The notes: generated from the letters alone by a model not told the origin. A stretch of DNA of 64,000 bases from Symsagittifera roscoffensis (GCF_963678635.1 NC_087065.1:54588397-54652396); one strand, 5' to 3'; shown: positions 52,266 to 63,394, counted from the stretch's first letter. Program-made: numbers and translations.

Positions 52266-52991
52266 TCAGGCGATGTTCAAGTAGTATTTCTTGTGAAGAT
52301 GCACCATTATCTCTGTTTCTGCGAAGACCACGTGTAGGATAGCGTACAATTCCCTTGGGCTCAATTTCCCCTTGTTTGGGTCATACGCCGGCATTGAGAC
52401 CTCCGTTATCCCTCTCTCAATCATGAAGTCTCGTAGTCTCGCTAGTGCCAACATCACGTGTTCAGGATCGATCGTGTTCCTGTCATTGACCCATGTCACT
52501 AGGAAGCACAGGTATTTGCCCGGGACTTGTGCTACTGATGGTGGAAGCGCGGCCATTCCTCCCAGTCCCGGTCTCTGTCTAAACAGAAACTCCACGTTCT
52601 GGTACTCCTTCTTGAAGTCAGCTTCCAGTCTCGATTTGAAACTCATGTCCACCGTGATACAGATTGCGCTAGTCCTGTCTGACAGAATGAAGTCACTATC
52701 CGTTATCAGGATATTTTCTGAGTATTCGTTTGGTATTTCAAACTTCGTTATGAAATTCCGTCCTATGGTAGGCTCGGCCTCCTCCCCTTCCAGTTCCAGT
52801 CCGCGCTTTTCTCTCACTTCTCTGAGTTTCTTTATCATCACATTTTCGGTGTGGGTAAGTCCTACCCCCACTCCTTGGACAAAAATATTTATCGACGTCC
52901 CCGTCGATGATGCTGGGTCTGAATTATCCGGCGGAATGTCGAGCGGGCTGTCTGTTGCCGTCCAGCCGAAAAGAGGATCCTCCGTTTTCAT
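52266..52991 (-). pseudogene. Macro-like domain at the C-terminus of Pol (element 2)
   Basis: 241 codons. Conserved leader motif INIFVQGVGVGLTHTE (36-50), then a macro-like domain at about 94-235: ILITDSDFILSDRTSAICITVDMSFKS (strand, then the position of the ADP-ribose-binding AHCVS-x-D pattern), RLEADFKKEY, GKYLCFLVT, ALARLRDFMIERGITEVSMP and LYAILHVVFAETEIMVHL. The order matches macro domains of the Appr-1-p processing type, where strands end in IAMPRIGCG and a last helix-strand pair. Glycine-rich ADP-ribose loops are not conserved, so binding is uncertain. A one-base frameshift near 52,990 separates it from the integrase tail; in element 1 this junction is open. Confidence 0.65.
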
Positions 52992-53956
52992 GTACTTCCC
53001 GCTGATATGTCAACTTGCTGTATGCTCTGTCCTTCCTCGCTTCCGTTCTTGACATCGCGCATCCATTCTAATACCCTCAGGTTCGTATTCTCCCTCCTCT
53101 CTATCTCGCTCTGTTCTAAATCCGTCTCCCGCTCCGGCGTCGAGTAGTCTTCCTGTGGGTAGTGTTCATTATCGTCGATGATCTGCCATTCACCATCTGC
53201 CACCAGCTCGCCCACACTTATTAGTTCTTTGCTTAGGTTATCGGGCTGTATCTTGTCGATCAGGAAATCGTCCCCGTACCTGTTGTACCTCATGCCTGTG
53301 CGTTTGCGATTGCCACTCCTTGTCCCCGCTGGTATTGACAAGTCTGGTTCTGTCCACTTCGGCACCTCACCTTGCTCCGGATTGTTCCAATCTTCTTCCA
53401 CAAAAGATTCCGCTTCAGAGTCCGCGTCTATTTTTTCATTGTCATCCAGACTCAAGTTCTCATTGCCATCATTCTTATCTCTGGTGCCTTTCTCGTTTAC
53501 TTCACATGCTGGTTCCACCAGTAGGTACTCTAGTCCCTCCATGTCCTTTGGTATGCACCAGTCCTCTGGGGATGGGACATGAGGCTTCAGGTTCTTATAA
53601 TGTGCTGCTCGCCCAGTGCTCAAGCGGTAGAACCTTCCTTGTTGGTGTACTTCAGTTATCATGAATGGTCCTCTCCATTTCTTGAGTAGTTTCTTCGTCC
53701 CTTTGGGTGGTATCACATTCTGGAAAACCCACACATACTGGCCCACTTCATATGGCTTCGCCTGTAATATTTTTTCATCATATTTCTTGCGCTGTCTCAT
53801 TTGTGCCTGCGCAGTGTTCCTCCTGCATAGCTCGTTTATTTCCTGCTGTCTCCTGATCGCTTCTTTCACGTAAGCTTGAGGCGACGTCCTCTTCCCTTCA
53901 TACTCTGGGTAAAAGAACGTCAGAGGCATCGCTCTCTCTTTGCCTGTCATTATCAT
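52988..53956 (-). pseudogene. Integrase C-terminal part, chromodomain-like tail and acidic linker (element 2)
   Basis: 322 codons. Starts in the integrase core end (PLTFFYPEYEGKRTSPQ), continues through the tail YEVGQYVWVFQNVIPPKGTK and KKWRGPFMITEVHQQGRFYRL, typical of gypsy integrases, then a long acidic linker of about 170 residues. The upstream frameshift near 54,002 separates it from the core, the downstream one near 52,990 from the macro-like domain. Confidence 0.8.
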
Positions 53957-55556
53957 GAATGGACTGATTCCCGTCGTTGAGTGTTGAGTACTGTTGTATG
54001 CCCTACGACTTGCGGCAGATACTTGTCCCAGTCCATCATGTATCTAGAGCAGTATACCCTCAGCATGTTCACCAACGTTCTATTCTGTCTTTCTACCAGC
54101 CCGTTGGTCTGAGGATGGTAAGTCGTCGAGTGTGCTTGAGATATGTGTGACCTTTTTATTAATTCCTTAGTCAAGTCCCCCACAAAGGCTTTGCCGTTGT
54201 CTGACTGAAAAGTCATTGGACAACCATACCTTGATATCCAATGGGTTACCAAGTGGTCACAAGTCTCCTCTGCTGAAGCTGTTTGACACGGCACCGCCTC
54301 TGCTAGCTTTGTGAAGTGATCAATTATAACCAGTATCTGGTTATACCCTGACTCCGTCATACAGATCTTCTGATGGTCTATCTGCACCACTTCATTAAAT
54401 TCCGAGCTTTCCACCGACTTGAGTGGGAATTTCATCTTCCTTGGGTCTTTCACTTGCAAACATGCCAGGCATGCATTCACCCACCTCTCACAGGCTTTCC
54501 TCAATCCTGGCCAATCGAACCTGTGAAGTATTCTTTGTTGCACTTTGTCTATCCCCTGGTGCCCCATTTGATCATGTGATCTGAACAGCACCTCTGTTTG
54601 ATATAATTGTGGTAGTATGATGAGGTTGTGCTTGTGTAGTATCTTGCCTTCTTCTTTTCTCTTGCATGCTACAACCCCATCAGCCGTGTGATAGAGTAAC
54701 TCTTTCCTCTTTTTGTAGAACTGGCTCAGGATCTTGTAGCTGTCTTCTTCAAGCTCCCCTTTCTCCTTGGACCCCGTTCGGATCCATTTGGAGAGATTGC
54801 CTGTCATCTTGTCATTCTTCTGGGCTCTTATCAGGTCCGACAGCCTATATCTCGCTTTGACATGTTCCTTCAGCGCCATGATCTGCCCATTCATCTCCCC
54901 AGGGTTGTGGACGTCGTCATTCAGCTTCACGCATACTATCCTCTTTACCACCTTCATGTCGTCTTCCGGCACCAGATTTGTTCTCACATTTGAATTGCAT
55001 GATAGCTCCCTGAATGGCTTCCTCGAAACTGCAATCTTTTCAAGTTCTTCACCACCTCGTATCTCCTGCACGTCCATGTTGAAGGTTCCTGAGGACGGAT
55101 CTGTTTGTAGTTCTCTGTCGTGGTGTCTAATCTTTTCTTCTGCTAGTATCATGCAGAAACTATCTTGATCGTCACTGCTCGCTTCCGAGTCCTCATCCCA
55201 CATTTCACACTCCCCAGACAAATTTTCTCCTTCAGTGTTTTCTTCTTCTGTGTTTTCTTCTTCTGTGGACGTGGACCGCTCCCCGGACTCTTGACCTGGT
55301 CCCAGGTATTCCGCTTCTTCCTTGAATTCCACTCTCTTTCTCCTGACTCTAGTCTGTTCAAGTAATTCAGCTGGGATCTTTTCAACCAGTGACTGCACCA
55401 CTTCCTTCCCATCAAGGTTGGTCACCTTCGAGGTATTTCTATCACTGGCTGTCCCGCTCTTTCGCAGTATTGTGACCTCAGGTTCCTCTTTACAGTTTTC
55501 TTGAATCACGGGCCTATCATCTGCTAGTCTCTCGAGTAACCCCTTTAAGTCTTCGT
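53953..55556 (-). pseudogene. RNaseH-IN linker and integrase core (element 2)
   Basis: Frame open from 55,746. The first 290 residues are a polar linker with NLSGE and a run of EENTEEEN-like repeats. Then the zinc-binding region HDQMGHQGIDKV...CLACLQVKD, and the catalytic residues in VVQIDHQKI, TFQSDNGKAF and NGLVERQNRT. After QVVG the frame is lost by a one-base deletion near 54,002, and the remaining core lies in the next stretch. Linker start overlaps the RNase H frame between 55,557 and 55,746, where another frameshift lies. Confidence 0.82.
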
Positions 55557-56399
55557 CTATTTGTGCTTCCCCGTCTCTACCTGGTTGAGATCGTAGCCTT
55601 TTGCTTTGAGCGTCTCCCTCACGATCTTTGACTTGAGCATTATTCCTATCGGCATCCCTCGGTTCTTTCTCAAGATTGTTTTTCTCGTAGTTTCCTTTGG
55701 TAATTCGGGGTGATCTTCTATTGGTTTGCCTGATTTGTCCAAACATCTCGTGAGAGGAAGACTGTCATACGTTTCCTTGTCCAAGAAGGAGAAGCCATCT
55801 TTGATCTCAGGTCTATCAGCCTCCCTCTGTTCTTGTCTCTCGTAGAACTCCGTCTTCTTGCTCAAACTGTCAGCATTTTGATGTTTGTCTCGTGTTCTGT
55901 GCTCAATTATCATATTGTATCCGTCCAGGCGAACTATCCACCTCCCAATGTAACTTTGGTCCATTGAGTACGTCTTCAGCCAGCTCAGTGCCCGGTTGTC
56001 GACTCGCAACTTGAGTGGCTCACTGCCTAGGTATGCCCTATATTTCTCGACAAAGGTAACCACCGCGAACATCTCAGCTTTCGGTGCTCCGTACTTCATT
56101 TCCGTGTCACTTAGGACTTTGCTCCTGTACGCTATTGGTCTCAAGACTGTCTTCCCATTCCACTCTTGTTCTTGGTGTAGAAGTAGAATTCCAGATATCG
56201 CTACTACCGATGCGTCCGTATCCAGTACGTACATTTCCTTCTCTGTTGGCATCCCTAGTACTGGTGCCTCGCACAACTCTTTCTTTATTCTCTGAAATGA
56301 CTCTTCTGCTGCGTTATTCCACGTGAACTTCTTGCCCTTGTGCCTCATTAACTGTTGCATCGGATAAACCTTGTCCGCATAGCCTTTGACGAATTCCCT
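55557..56399 (-). pseudogene. RT thumb end and RNase H (element 2)
   Basis: Same frame as the RT stretch, beyond the TAA at 56,400-56,402. RNase H residues: YVLDTDASVVAISG, KAEMFAVVTFVEKYR, LRVDNRALSWL and HQNADSLS. All four acidic catalytic positions are present. The tail differs from element 1 after the DHPELP motif. Confidence 0.82.
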
Positions 56400-56723
56400 T
56401 TAGTAATTTGCAAAACCCAGAAAGCTCATCAATTGGTGTTCCGTTTTCGGCAATTTCCAAGTTAGAACTGCCTCTACTGCGTCTGGATCTGGTCTGATGC
56501 CGTGTTTGTCCATCATCCTCCCCAAGTATTTTATCGAGTCCTTGAGTATCTCACACTTTGATGGTTTGCACTTCAGCCCCGACCTCTTCATACACGCAAA
56601 TACTTCGTCAAGTCTTTCAATGTGGTCCTCTAGTGTGGGTGTCGCTATTACCACGTCGTCCACATAGCACATTACCAGATTGCCATACTTCTTCGTCACG
56701 CCTATCAGCGCGTGTGCCATCAA
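56400..56723 (-). pseudogene. Reverse transcriptase, palm with catalytic YVDD (element 2)
   Basis: 107 codons between two in-frame stops (TAG 56,727-56,729 and TAA 56,400-56,402). Contains LVMCYVDDVVIATPTLEDHI (motif C), KCEILKDSIKYLGRMM and the thumb start LMSFLGFANY. Element 1 has amino-acid codons at both stop positions, so these are nonsense mutations in this copy. Confidence 0.88.
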
Positions 56724-56726
56724 CCG

Positions 56727-58547
56727 CTAAAACGTGGCTGTGGCATTGCAACGTCCAAAAGGCATCCGTTTCCATTGAAACAGACCCAACTCGCAGGCAA
56801 ACCCTGTCTTGTCCCTGTCCTGCTTCCTGAGTGGTACCTGCCAAAAAGCCGAGCCTAAATCAAGAGTCGTAAAAAATTTTGCATCACCTAATTTCGAGAG
56901 GCTCTCATCAATCCTAGGTATGGGATAGGCATCCTTCACCGTGACGGAGTTCAGGTATCGAAAGTCACAACAAAACCTCAACTGGTCGCCTTTCTTTTTG
57001 GCCATCACTACCCCACACGCCCACGGTGATTTGGATGGTTCTATCATGTCATACTCTAGTAGCGTTTCAATCTCCTTTCTACACGCATCCGATTTGTGTG
57101 GGGTCATGCGCATCGCCCCCTCCCTGTGCGGTGTTGCGTTTTCCTCAAGTTCTATTTCCTGCTCAACAAAATTGCAACACCCGATGTCTGCCTTATGTCT
57201 TGAAAAAACTTCTTCGCTCCGTTCTAGTACGTCCTTGATGGCTTCGAGCTGTTCGTCCGTGAACTTGCCTCTTAAGTGTTCAATATCCGGTAGAACCGGT
57301 TTATCACCCTGTATTTCGTCTAATGTGGGCCGTTCCGGGAAATTCGAACAGCTCGATAGTCCATCGTCCGTCTCTGACTTAAGTGACCTCACAAGACCTG
57401 ATGAATCTTTTATTTTATTCAATCGTCTCAAGATACAAATTTTGTCCCTATGATTGGGACAATCAACAACTTCATTTTGTTTATGGTTTTCAGTCATTTC
57501 ATATCGAGTTTTAATAGGCAAGGCATATCCCAGTTTCCTCCCCCTCTGTATCGTGATTGGCATGTCAAGGGTATTCAACAAGACACTCACGCAGAGGCCG
57601 CTCTTCGTAATCGAGAAGGATCTTCCTAAAACAGCAGCACTTTGACTATTTGGGTTTGGGACTACACATACCTGCTTGTTGTCACTTAGTTCATTGAAAT
57701 TTTTCATTCGTAAGCTTACAATCGCCGCCTCGTTCGCCTTTAGCCTCACCCTCCTACTCAAGAATACCGGTGCTTTGGTTTCATTTAACATTATTAAATT
57801 TACCGGTTTGATTGCGTACCTCCTATCCGGGTTCCGTATCCTGAACATTGCGTTGTTTAGATCAATCGCTACATCAAAGTTCCTGATGAAGTCTCTGCCT
57901 AAAATAAATTGGTCAGACTCATCTAGGTTTTCTACCACAAGAAAGCTCATCCACAGGTTTCGTTCCCCCAGAGTTAGGGCTATTATCGGCGTTCTGCCCA
58001 ACACCCGCAGCGCCCCTTTGTTTGCAGCTGACAACCATATTCTCGAATCTATCAAATCATCTTTGTTGAAGCCCATTCGTTCCCAAGTTTCGATTGGTAT
58101 GACACTCAAGACTGCTCCCGTATCGAGTAACCCACGTAACTGAGTCTTTTTGCCACTTATGTCTAGCACGTGTCCTGTCACATCTGCCTCTGTCCCGATG
58201 TGCATCGCATCTTCTTCAAGCATGGCGCAGTGTCCGATCGATCTCACTTTCAACTCTTCTTTTCGCACGTAGATTTGCCCAATTAGGTCTTCATCACATG
58301 TTATCATTGTTTTGGTATAGATGTTGATTCCATCTATATTTAGCATCACTTCATGTGGACCATAAGCTTCTGTGTACCTGCTATCAACACGTACCGACTT
58401 GCTACCCCCTCTCGTGAGTAGTGCTCTCAACGCTCTAGAAGTCGTTTGTGGGATTATACAACTCAAGTAATCTGCGTACACATCAATGTGCATTATTGTC
58501 TGGTCACTTGGTTCACTTAAGTTTCTCGTTACTTCGTGGCCGCCCAC
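56727..58547 (-). pseudogene. Aspartic protease and RT N-terminal half (element 2)
   Basis: 606 codons. Protease: LLDTGAVLSVIP at about residue 142 and FILGRDFIRNFDVAIDL. RT: linker with LSSCSNFPERP, then WACGVVMAKKKGDQLRFC (fingers), YLNSVTVKDAYPIPRIDE, motif A TTLDLGSAFWQVPL and FQWKRMPFGRCNATATF, ending in TAG. The ORF begins three codons after the Gag stop (TAA 58,557-58,559) in the same frame, so Gag and Pol are in one frame and the TAA is either a readthrough signal or a mutation. Confidence 0.9.
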
Positions 58548-58556
58548 AGTGATTAT

Positions 58557-59939
58557 TTACATTATTCTTGCCCCAATCTTTGTTATGCCAGATGGTTTTC
58601 CTGTAACCATTCTTACAGTGTTGCAGTTTCCATTTTTTGTCGACCCCTCAGCAGCTTCTGGTATTGTTTGTGCGCAACTTAATGTTTCGTTCATTCTCTG
58701 CCTTTGGATCTCCTGCTTCAACCGTTGTTCTATTTCTTTCGCTGCCAGGTCTTGTTTCACTTTGTTGATGGCCTCCGCTGCCGCCTTCTCATAATCTATT
58801 GCTAGGTCGTTCTTCGCCGTGGCCTCTACTGCGCTATTACATTGTGTCACAGCTTTCACCGTTTTCGTTGGTAGCTCCGCACTTGGTCTTTCTAGGTTTT
58901 TTGTCTCAAATTCACCTTGTCTGTTTCTCTGGTTCTGCACCGCTGCTAGCGCCAACTTGTGTTTTGGATGACTCTGATTCTTGACCGCTTCCCAAAGCAA
59001 CTGACAGTCCATCCTGAAGTGCCCCTCTTGGTTGCAGAAGAAGCATCTTGCACCTAGTTTGATGATCAAGCCACTATAGAACTCGTGTTCCTCCATCTGG
59101 CTCATCTCTTCCTCATCGGGTGCATATCCCAAACTCTTCATGCCCTGTTTGTATGTCGTGCAATCCGCCACATGATGATCCGTCGACCCGCAGTTAGCAT
59201 ATGACCTGCGTTTGTCCATGTCATCTCTGGGCTTGTACCATGAAGACCTCTGTGGCTGACTTCCCCCTTGTGTGTTCCTGTTGTCTGAGTACGAGTATTT
59301 CTTGGGATTCATCAGCATGTACTCTCTTGACTTCTGCCTCATCTCTTCTGGAGTTGGTGCACTGTCTTTCGACAATGTATAGTACGTTGCTAGCACCGTT
59401 CTCAAGTCATCACTCTTTACCCCATCAATGAACTTTGAGGCGATGCTGAAGTTCCTTCGATTGGTAGATTCTTCCGGGTCACTCCTTCTTCTCAAGCTCT
59501 CAAGATCATCTAGGAACCTGTCTATCGATTCATCGTCCCTTTGTCTCCTCTTTTCAAATCGCATCATCGCTTGATGACCCTTCTTGCCTGAGCCGAATCT
59601 GTTTAACAATATTTCAAAGATTTTGTCCGCTGTGTCGCGTTCCTCTTCCTTCTTCGCAACCACGCATTTCAATGCCGTGCCTTCCAAGTTGTTCAGTATC
59701 GCTGTGCATGCTTGCCTCTCATCGTTCAAGTTGTCTTGTTCCAAATGCAACCTCATGACTTCTACCCAAGTGTCAATGCACCCGTCTGAATCATCTTTGA
59801 ATTCTTTCGGTTTCTTGAAAGTTTTCCTGGATTTGTTGCTTCCTCTGTCACTCGAGTCGGTGTTCCTTGTGGTGAAGGCTTCCAGTGTCCTGTTCATCAT
59901 TTCCCAGGTGCTTGCCCAGGTCATGGCATCCGGTCCCAC
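58557..59939 (-). CDS. gag: Gag, capsid-type core and zinc knuckles (element 2)
   Basis: 460 codons. Core: DGCIDTWVEVMRLHLEQ, LNNLEGTALKCVV, FEILLNRFGSGKKGHQ and RFEKRRQRDDESIDRFLDDL, as in the retrotransposon Gag family. First knuckle is damaged: SYANCGSTDHHVADC has Tyr where element 1 has the first Cys. Second knuckle is intact: CFFCNQEGHFRMDC. A Lys/Ala/Glu helix-rich tail follows. Packages the genomic RNA. The upstream frame overlaps by 19 bases. Confidence 0.88.
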   Translation of the reverse strand: MGPDAMTWASTWEMMNRTLEAFTTRNTDSSDRGSNKSRKTFKKPKEFKDDSDGCIDTWVEVMRLHLEQDNLNDERQACTAILNNLEGTALKCVVAKKEEERDTADKIFEILLNRFGSGKKGHQAMMRFEKRRQRDDESIDRFLDDLESLRRRSDPEESTNRRNFSIASKFIDGVKSDDLRTVLATYYTLSKDSAPTPEEMRQKSREYMLMNPKKYSYSDNRNTQGGSQPQRSSWYKPRDDMDKRRSYANCGSTDHHVADCTTYKQGMKSLGYAPDEEEMSQMEEHEFYSGLIIKLGARCFFCNQEGHFRMDCQLLWEAVKNQSHPKHKLALAAVQNQRNRQGEFETKNLERPSAELPTKTVKAVTQCNSAVEATAKNDLAIDYEKAAAEAINKVKQDLAAKEIEQRLKQEIQRQRMNETLSCAQTIPEAAEGSTKNGNCNTVRMVTGKPSGITKIGARIM

Positions 59940-60550
59940 GTTGTTGTGAGTCGTGGAGTCCCCTGGACCACTGATTGTGTTCGCTGTTCCATTTTTTTGA
60001 TGATTGCCCTGGCCCCCACCGGTGCCGTAATCGCGGCTTCCCGGGTTGCTGGTAACGGTGTTGACTGTCGTTTGTTCCTATGAGGCTCCACGAAGTCCAC
60101 TCTATTACCTTGTGTCCTCTCTGCAGCTGGCCTGTCTTGTTGTGTTGAATTCCTAAGAATAGCGTCTAGCTTTGTCTGTATTGCACTTGAGCTCTCAGCC
60201 TGTTCCCTACTCATCGTATCCATTCTCGTTTCCAAACTCCCTAACTGGCAATTCACTCTGTCATATCGCTGCTTCATTTCTTGCATGTCTTTTCTGATGT
60301 TCTTTTCTCGCTCTTCATCAGTGGTTTCTACTTTGTCAGACATCTTCTGAAGCTTTTCCTCCGTTGCTCTCGCTAGATGGAAATAGTTGCCCAAGTACTC
60401 ATATTTGTTGTGTCTCATTTCATTCCTTGTCACATTTCTATCCTCTTCGCTGTGCTTCAGTTTCTCATCTATCTGATCTAGCTTCGCCATCAAGTCGCTT
60501 AACTCAAGAGTTGTCGTTCCATGGTCCGTTGTTGTCCTGTAGTTGTTCAC
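59921..60550 (-). pseudogene. Gag N-terminal coiled-coil region (element 2)
   Basis: 209 codons; residues 15-130 are a long charged helix with heptad pattern (LMAKLDQIDEKLKHSEEDRN, KLQKMSDKVETTDEER), then a polar tail. The frame is open upstream of its first candidate start, so it is joined to 60,547-61,080 by a frame change. Equivalent to 12,241-12,732. Confidence 0.6.
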
Positions 60551-61080
60551 TGGTCCCGATTTTCTCTGACCCTCGTTCTGATCGGTCTCTGTTGTTCTCG
60601 TGAATACTGTTCCGAATGTTTTGCTTTCGTCTCCTCCACTGCTGCGTCCTTCGGTCTCATTCCGACCATCATTGCTAATCTTTCAGTAAAAGACGTTCTC
60701 TTTTGAGACTCATCCTTCACTGTTTCTGGCGTGTTGCCTGTTGTGTCTTCCATGTTGTCTATTGGTGAGAACTCTATGCGATTCGGGTTGGGTTCTTCCG
60801 CATTAGGCATTGGAGTTGACTCTGTCGTCTTCTTTCCTGCTTCATCCACACTTTGATCAGGTGTCTCTATATCAATCTCAATGGTGGGTGCTACTCGTTC
60901 CCCTTCCATGCCCTCTCTTGCTTTGTTCTCCGTGGTGCTCCTCGTGCTGACCATACTAACTGAAAAGTTCTTCTTTGTAACCTTCGGACCCTTTGACGTT
61001 GTCCTACGTAGCGACGAATTGTACTTTGTCTTCGCTTCGATAGATCTTTTTTCAGCTACCGGTACCCTGCTCCGCCTCAT
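60547..61080 (-). pseudogene. Gag N-terminal polar region (element 2)
   Basis: 177 codons from ATG 61,080. Basic start (MRRSRVPVAEKRSIEAK), then an acidic Pro/Glu/Thr-rich stretch, then RTSFTERLAMMVGM, which also exists in element 1. Taken as the Gag start because nothing coding lies to the right. Confidence 0.55.
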
Positions 61081-61275
61081 TATTTACAATTAATACTATT
61101 TACAGTATTATTATCTACAAAATTATACTCTAAGGTTAAAACTCCTTTGACAAAAAAAAATAAAAATAAATCGACGATTTGCTAAAAACAACTTTTCTTA
61201 AGCTCTTGAAAATTTTATATGTTAGTATAGGATAGAGAATATGATTTTACAATTGGTTACTTCAACCTGACTTAT

Positions 61276-61885
61276 GTCCCAAGACCAACGTCCCAAGACT
61301 AGTGTACCAAGACCAATGTCCCAAGACCAATGGCCCAAGACCAACGTCCCAAGACCACTGTCCCAAGACTAATGTCCCAAGACCAATGGCCCAAGACCAA
61401 CGTCCCAAGGCTATTGTCCCAAAACTAATGTCCCAAGACCAATGGCCCAAGACTAATGTCCCAAGACCACTGACCCAAGACTACTGTCCCAAGACCGCTG
61501 TCCCAAGACCAATGTCCCAGACCAATGGCCCAAGACCAATGGCCCAAGACTAATGTCCCAAGACCAATGTCCTAAGACCAATGTCCCAAGACGAATGTCC
61601 CAAGACTACTGTCCCAAGACCAATTTCCCAAGACCACTGTCCCAAGACCAATGTCCCAAGACCAATGTCCCAAGACCAATGTCCCAAGACCAATGTCCCA
61701 AGACCAATGTCCCAAGACCACTGTCCCAAGACCACTGTCCCAAGACCAACGTCCCAAGACTGTTTCGTACCAAGACTGCTCTGGTCCAAGACTGTCCCAA
61801 GGCTGCACTGTCCCAAGACTGTGTTGCTCCAAGACTGTCCCCAGACTGCAATGTCCCAAGACTTCCTCGGTACTGTCCCAAGACT
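61276..61885. repeat. 14-bp minisatellite, about 43 units
   Basis: Unit GTCCCAAGACCAAT with variants at the last bases (ACT, GGC, AAC); clean at 61,276-61,770, then units of 14-22 bases to 61,885. 14 is not a multiple of three, so each frame reads a 14-residue repeat and several frames on both strands stay open by chance. Confidence 0.95.
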
Positions 61886-62749
61886 CGTCAATGAGTGTCT
61901 GGATATCGGGTCTCTTCTTCTTCGTTGTAGGGACTATTGAACCACTGTACATTTTACCACCACTTCAGCTCTAGTAAAAATTTTCCCAAAATCCCTATCT
62001 TACTGGTCAAAACCCAAATACTGACCCCCCTGTATTTGAAACTCTAAATTCCCCGCAGGTATCTTGTGATCACCTGTTCGTTAAAATACCAACAACAAAT
62101 TTTCACAAAAACGTAAAATTTTAAACTGGAAAAAATCTCAAAAACAGACGGTTGAATTCTCCTGAAATTCAAGGTCGACTGATGTCAATCTTGTCCGAAA
62201 AAATGTCTGGTACCCGATTGCCACGCGTTTTCCTCCCCCCTGCTAGCGATCTAATGGGGTATCACAAAAACTGTCTATGTCCGTTCCCCCCTACCGATCC
62301 GACCAGGGTACCTACCTTAACCTGATTCTAATTTTGGATGTCCGCTTCCTATAACCAACGCGTGTAAATATCTAATGTAACTAACTCGACGATGCCGAAC
62401 AATTAGTTACTCTAATGTGTCCCCCCTTTTTACAATTTATAACCGCTAACCTCTAACTTAACCAGCCCCCCTTCTAACCTCCCCCCTCCTTAGCCCCCCT
62501 CTTAAGCCGAAAAATCCCTTAAGCGCTGGGTGCTAAACCTCTCGAGAGAAAACCGTAGACCTGTTTCCGGGCCTGCTTGTGCAAAAACTTCCTCAAAACA
62601 ATGGGACTCCGCTTATCCAATTTTACACTTATCTCCTATAATGTAATGTCGATTCTAACGATACCCGTTGCCCAACTTGAGAACACCCCTGTGCGTCCTC
62701 CTGTGGTGATCCTGTGCTAGTTGTCTCTATTCTGCACTTGACAGCAGCA

Positions 62750-62942
62750 CCACTTTCCCACTTGGCTGGTCACCTCTCTCAGTCAGGTCTCCTAGTGGTC
62801 CGGTTCGATCCTTGTGAACCACTTTCCTACTCGGCTAGTCACCCTTTCCAGTCAAGTCTCCTAGTGGTCCGGTTCGATCCTTGTGAACCACTTTCCCACT
62901 CGACTGGTCACCTCTTCCAGTCAAGTCTCCTAGTTGTCCGGC
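62750..62942. repeat. 69-bp tandem repeat, 2.8 units
   Basis: Units 62,750-62,818, 62,819-62,887 and a partial from 62,888; each contains CCTAGTGGTCCGGTTCGATC (last unit changed). 69 bases are 23 codons, which keeps a plus-strand frame open; no sign of a real gene. Confidence 0.9.
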
Positions 62943-63381
62943 TTGGTTGCAATCTATCTGAAAACCCTTAACAGCGCACCCCACTCGGGCACCTTATTGA
63001 AGTCACTGGTTTAAATTGCTATATTGATCGAAATGATCGGTCTTATAAAACAGTATGGGTATACTATTTAATTAATATAAAGGTTTGATCCGAATGATCC
63101 GGTATCAAAGTCACTGTCTTTTCGTTTTATGGTTTTTGTTCCTTTTTCTATACTTTTTTCTTGTTTTTGTTTCCCTAGTTACCCCCCTTTACTCGGTTAG
63201 CTAGGCCTCGTTCGGAGAGCGTACCAGGAAGTTTTCTCAAGTTTTCTTAAAAAGCTATCACGGTACAACCGGAAGGCTTACACGTTCCCGCTGAACCGTA
63301 CCACCGGTACTCTATAATGGGCATGCAGCCCGGAGCTGTGTCAAGTTGGTTCGACTCCGTAGTCATGATGTCGTAAAAACA

Positions 63382-63394
63382 CCCAGCAGCGCCA
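63382..63394 (-). promoter_or_regulatory. Candidate primer-binding site of element 2
   Basis: On the minus strand TGGCGCTGCTGGG starts 11 bases after the end of the 5' LTR. TGG is the complement of a tRNA CCA end. The 11-base gap is longer than usual and the tRNA is not identified. Confidence 0.35.

Noticed and set aside
61276-61885. CRISPR array
   Set aside because: Direct 14-bp repeats without spacers in eukaryotic retroelement DNA.
61302-61974. Long open frames on both strands with SQDQCPKT-like repeats
   Set aside because: Product of the 14-bp minisatellite, open in many frames at once; no start context or non-repeat domain.
62714-62971. Plus-strand frame with LLVVRFDPCEPLS repeats
   Set aside because: Explained by 69-bp tandem units, a multiple of three.
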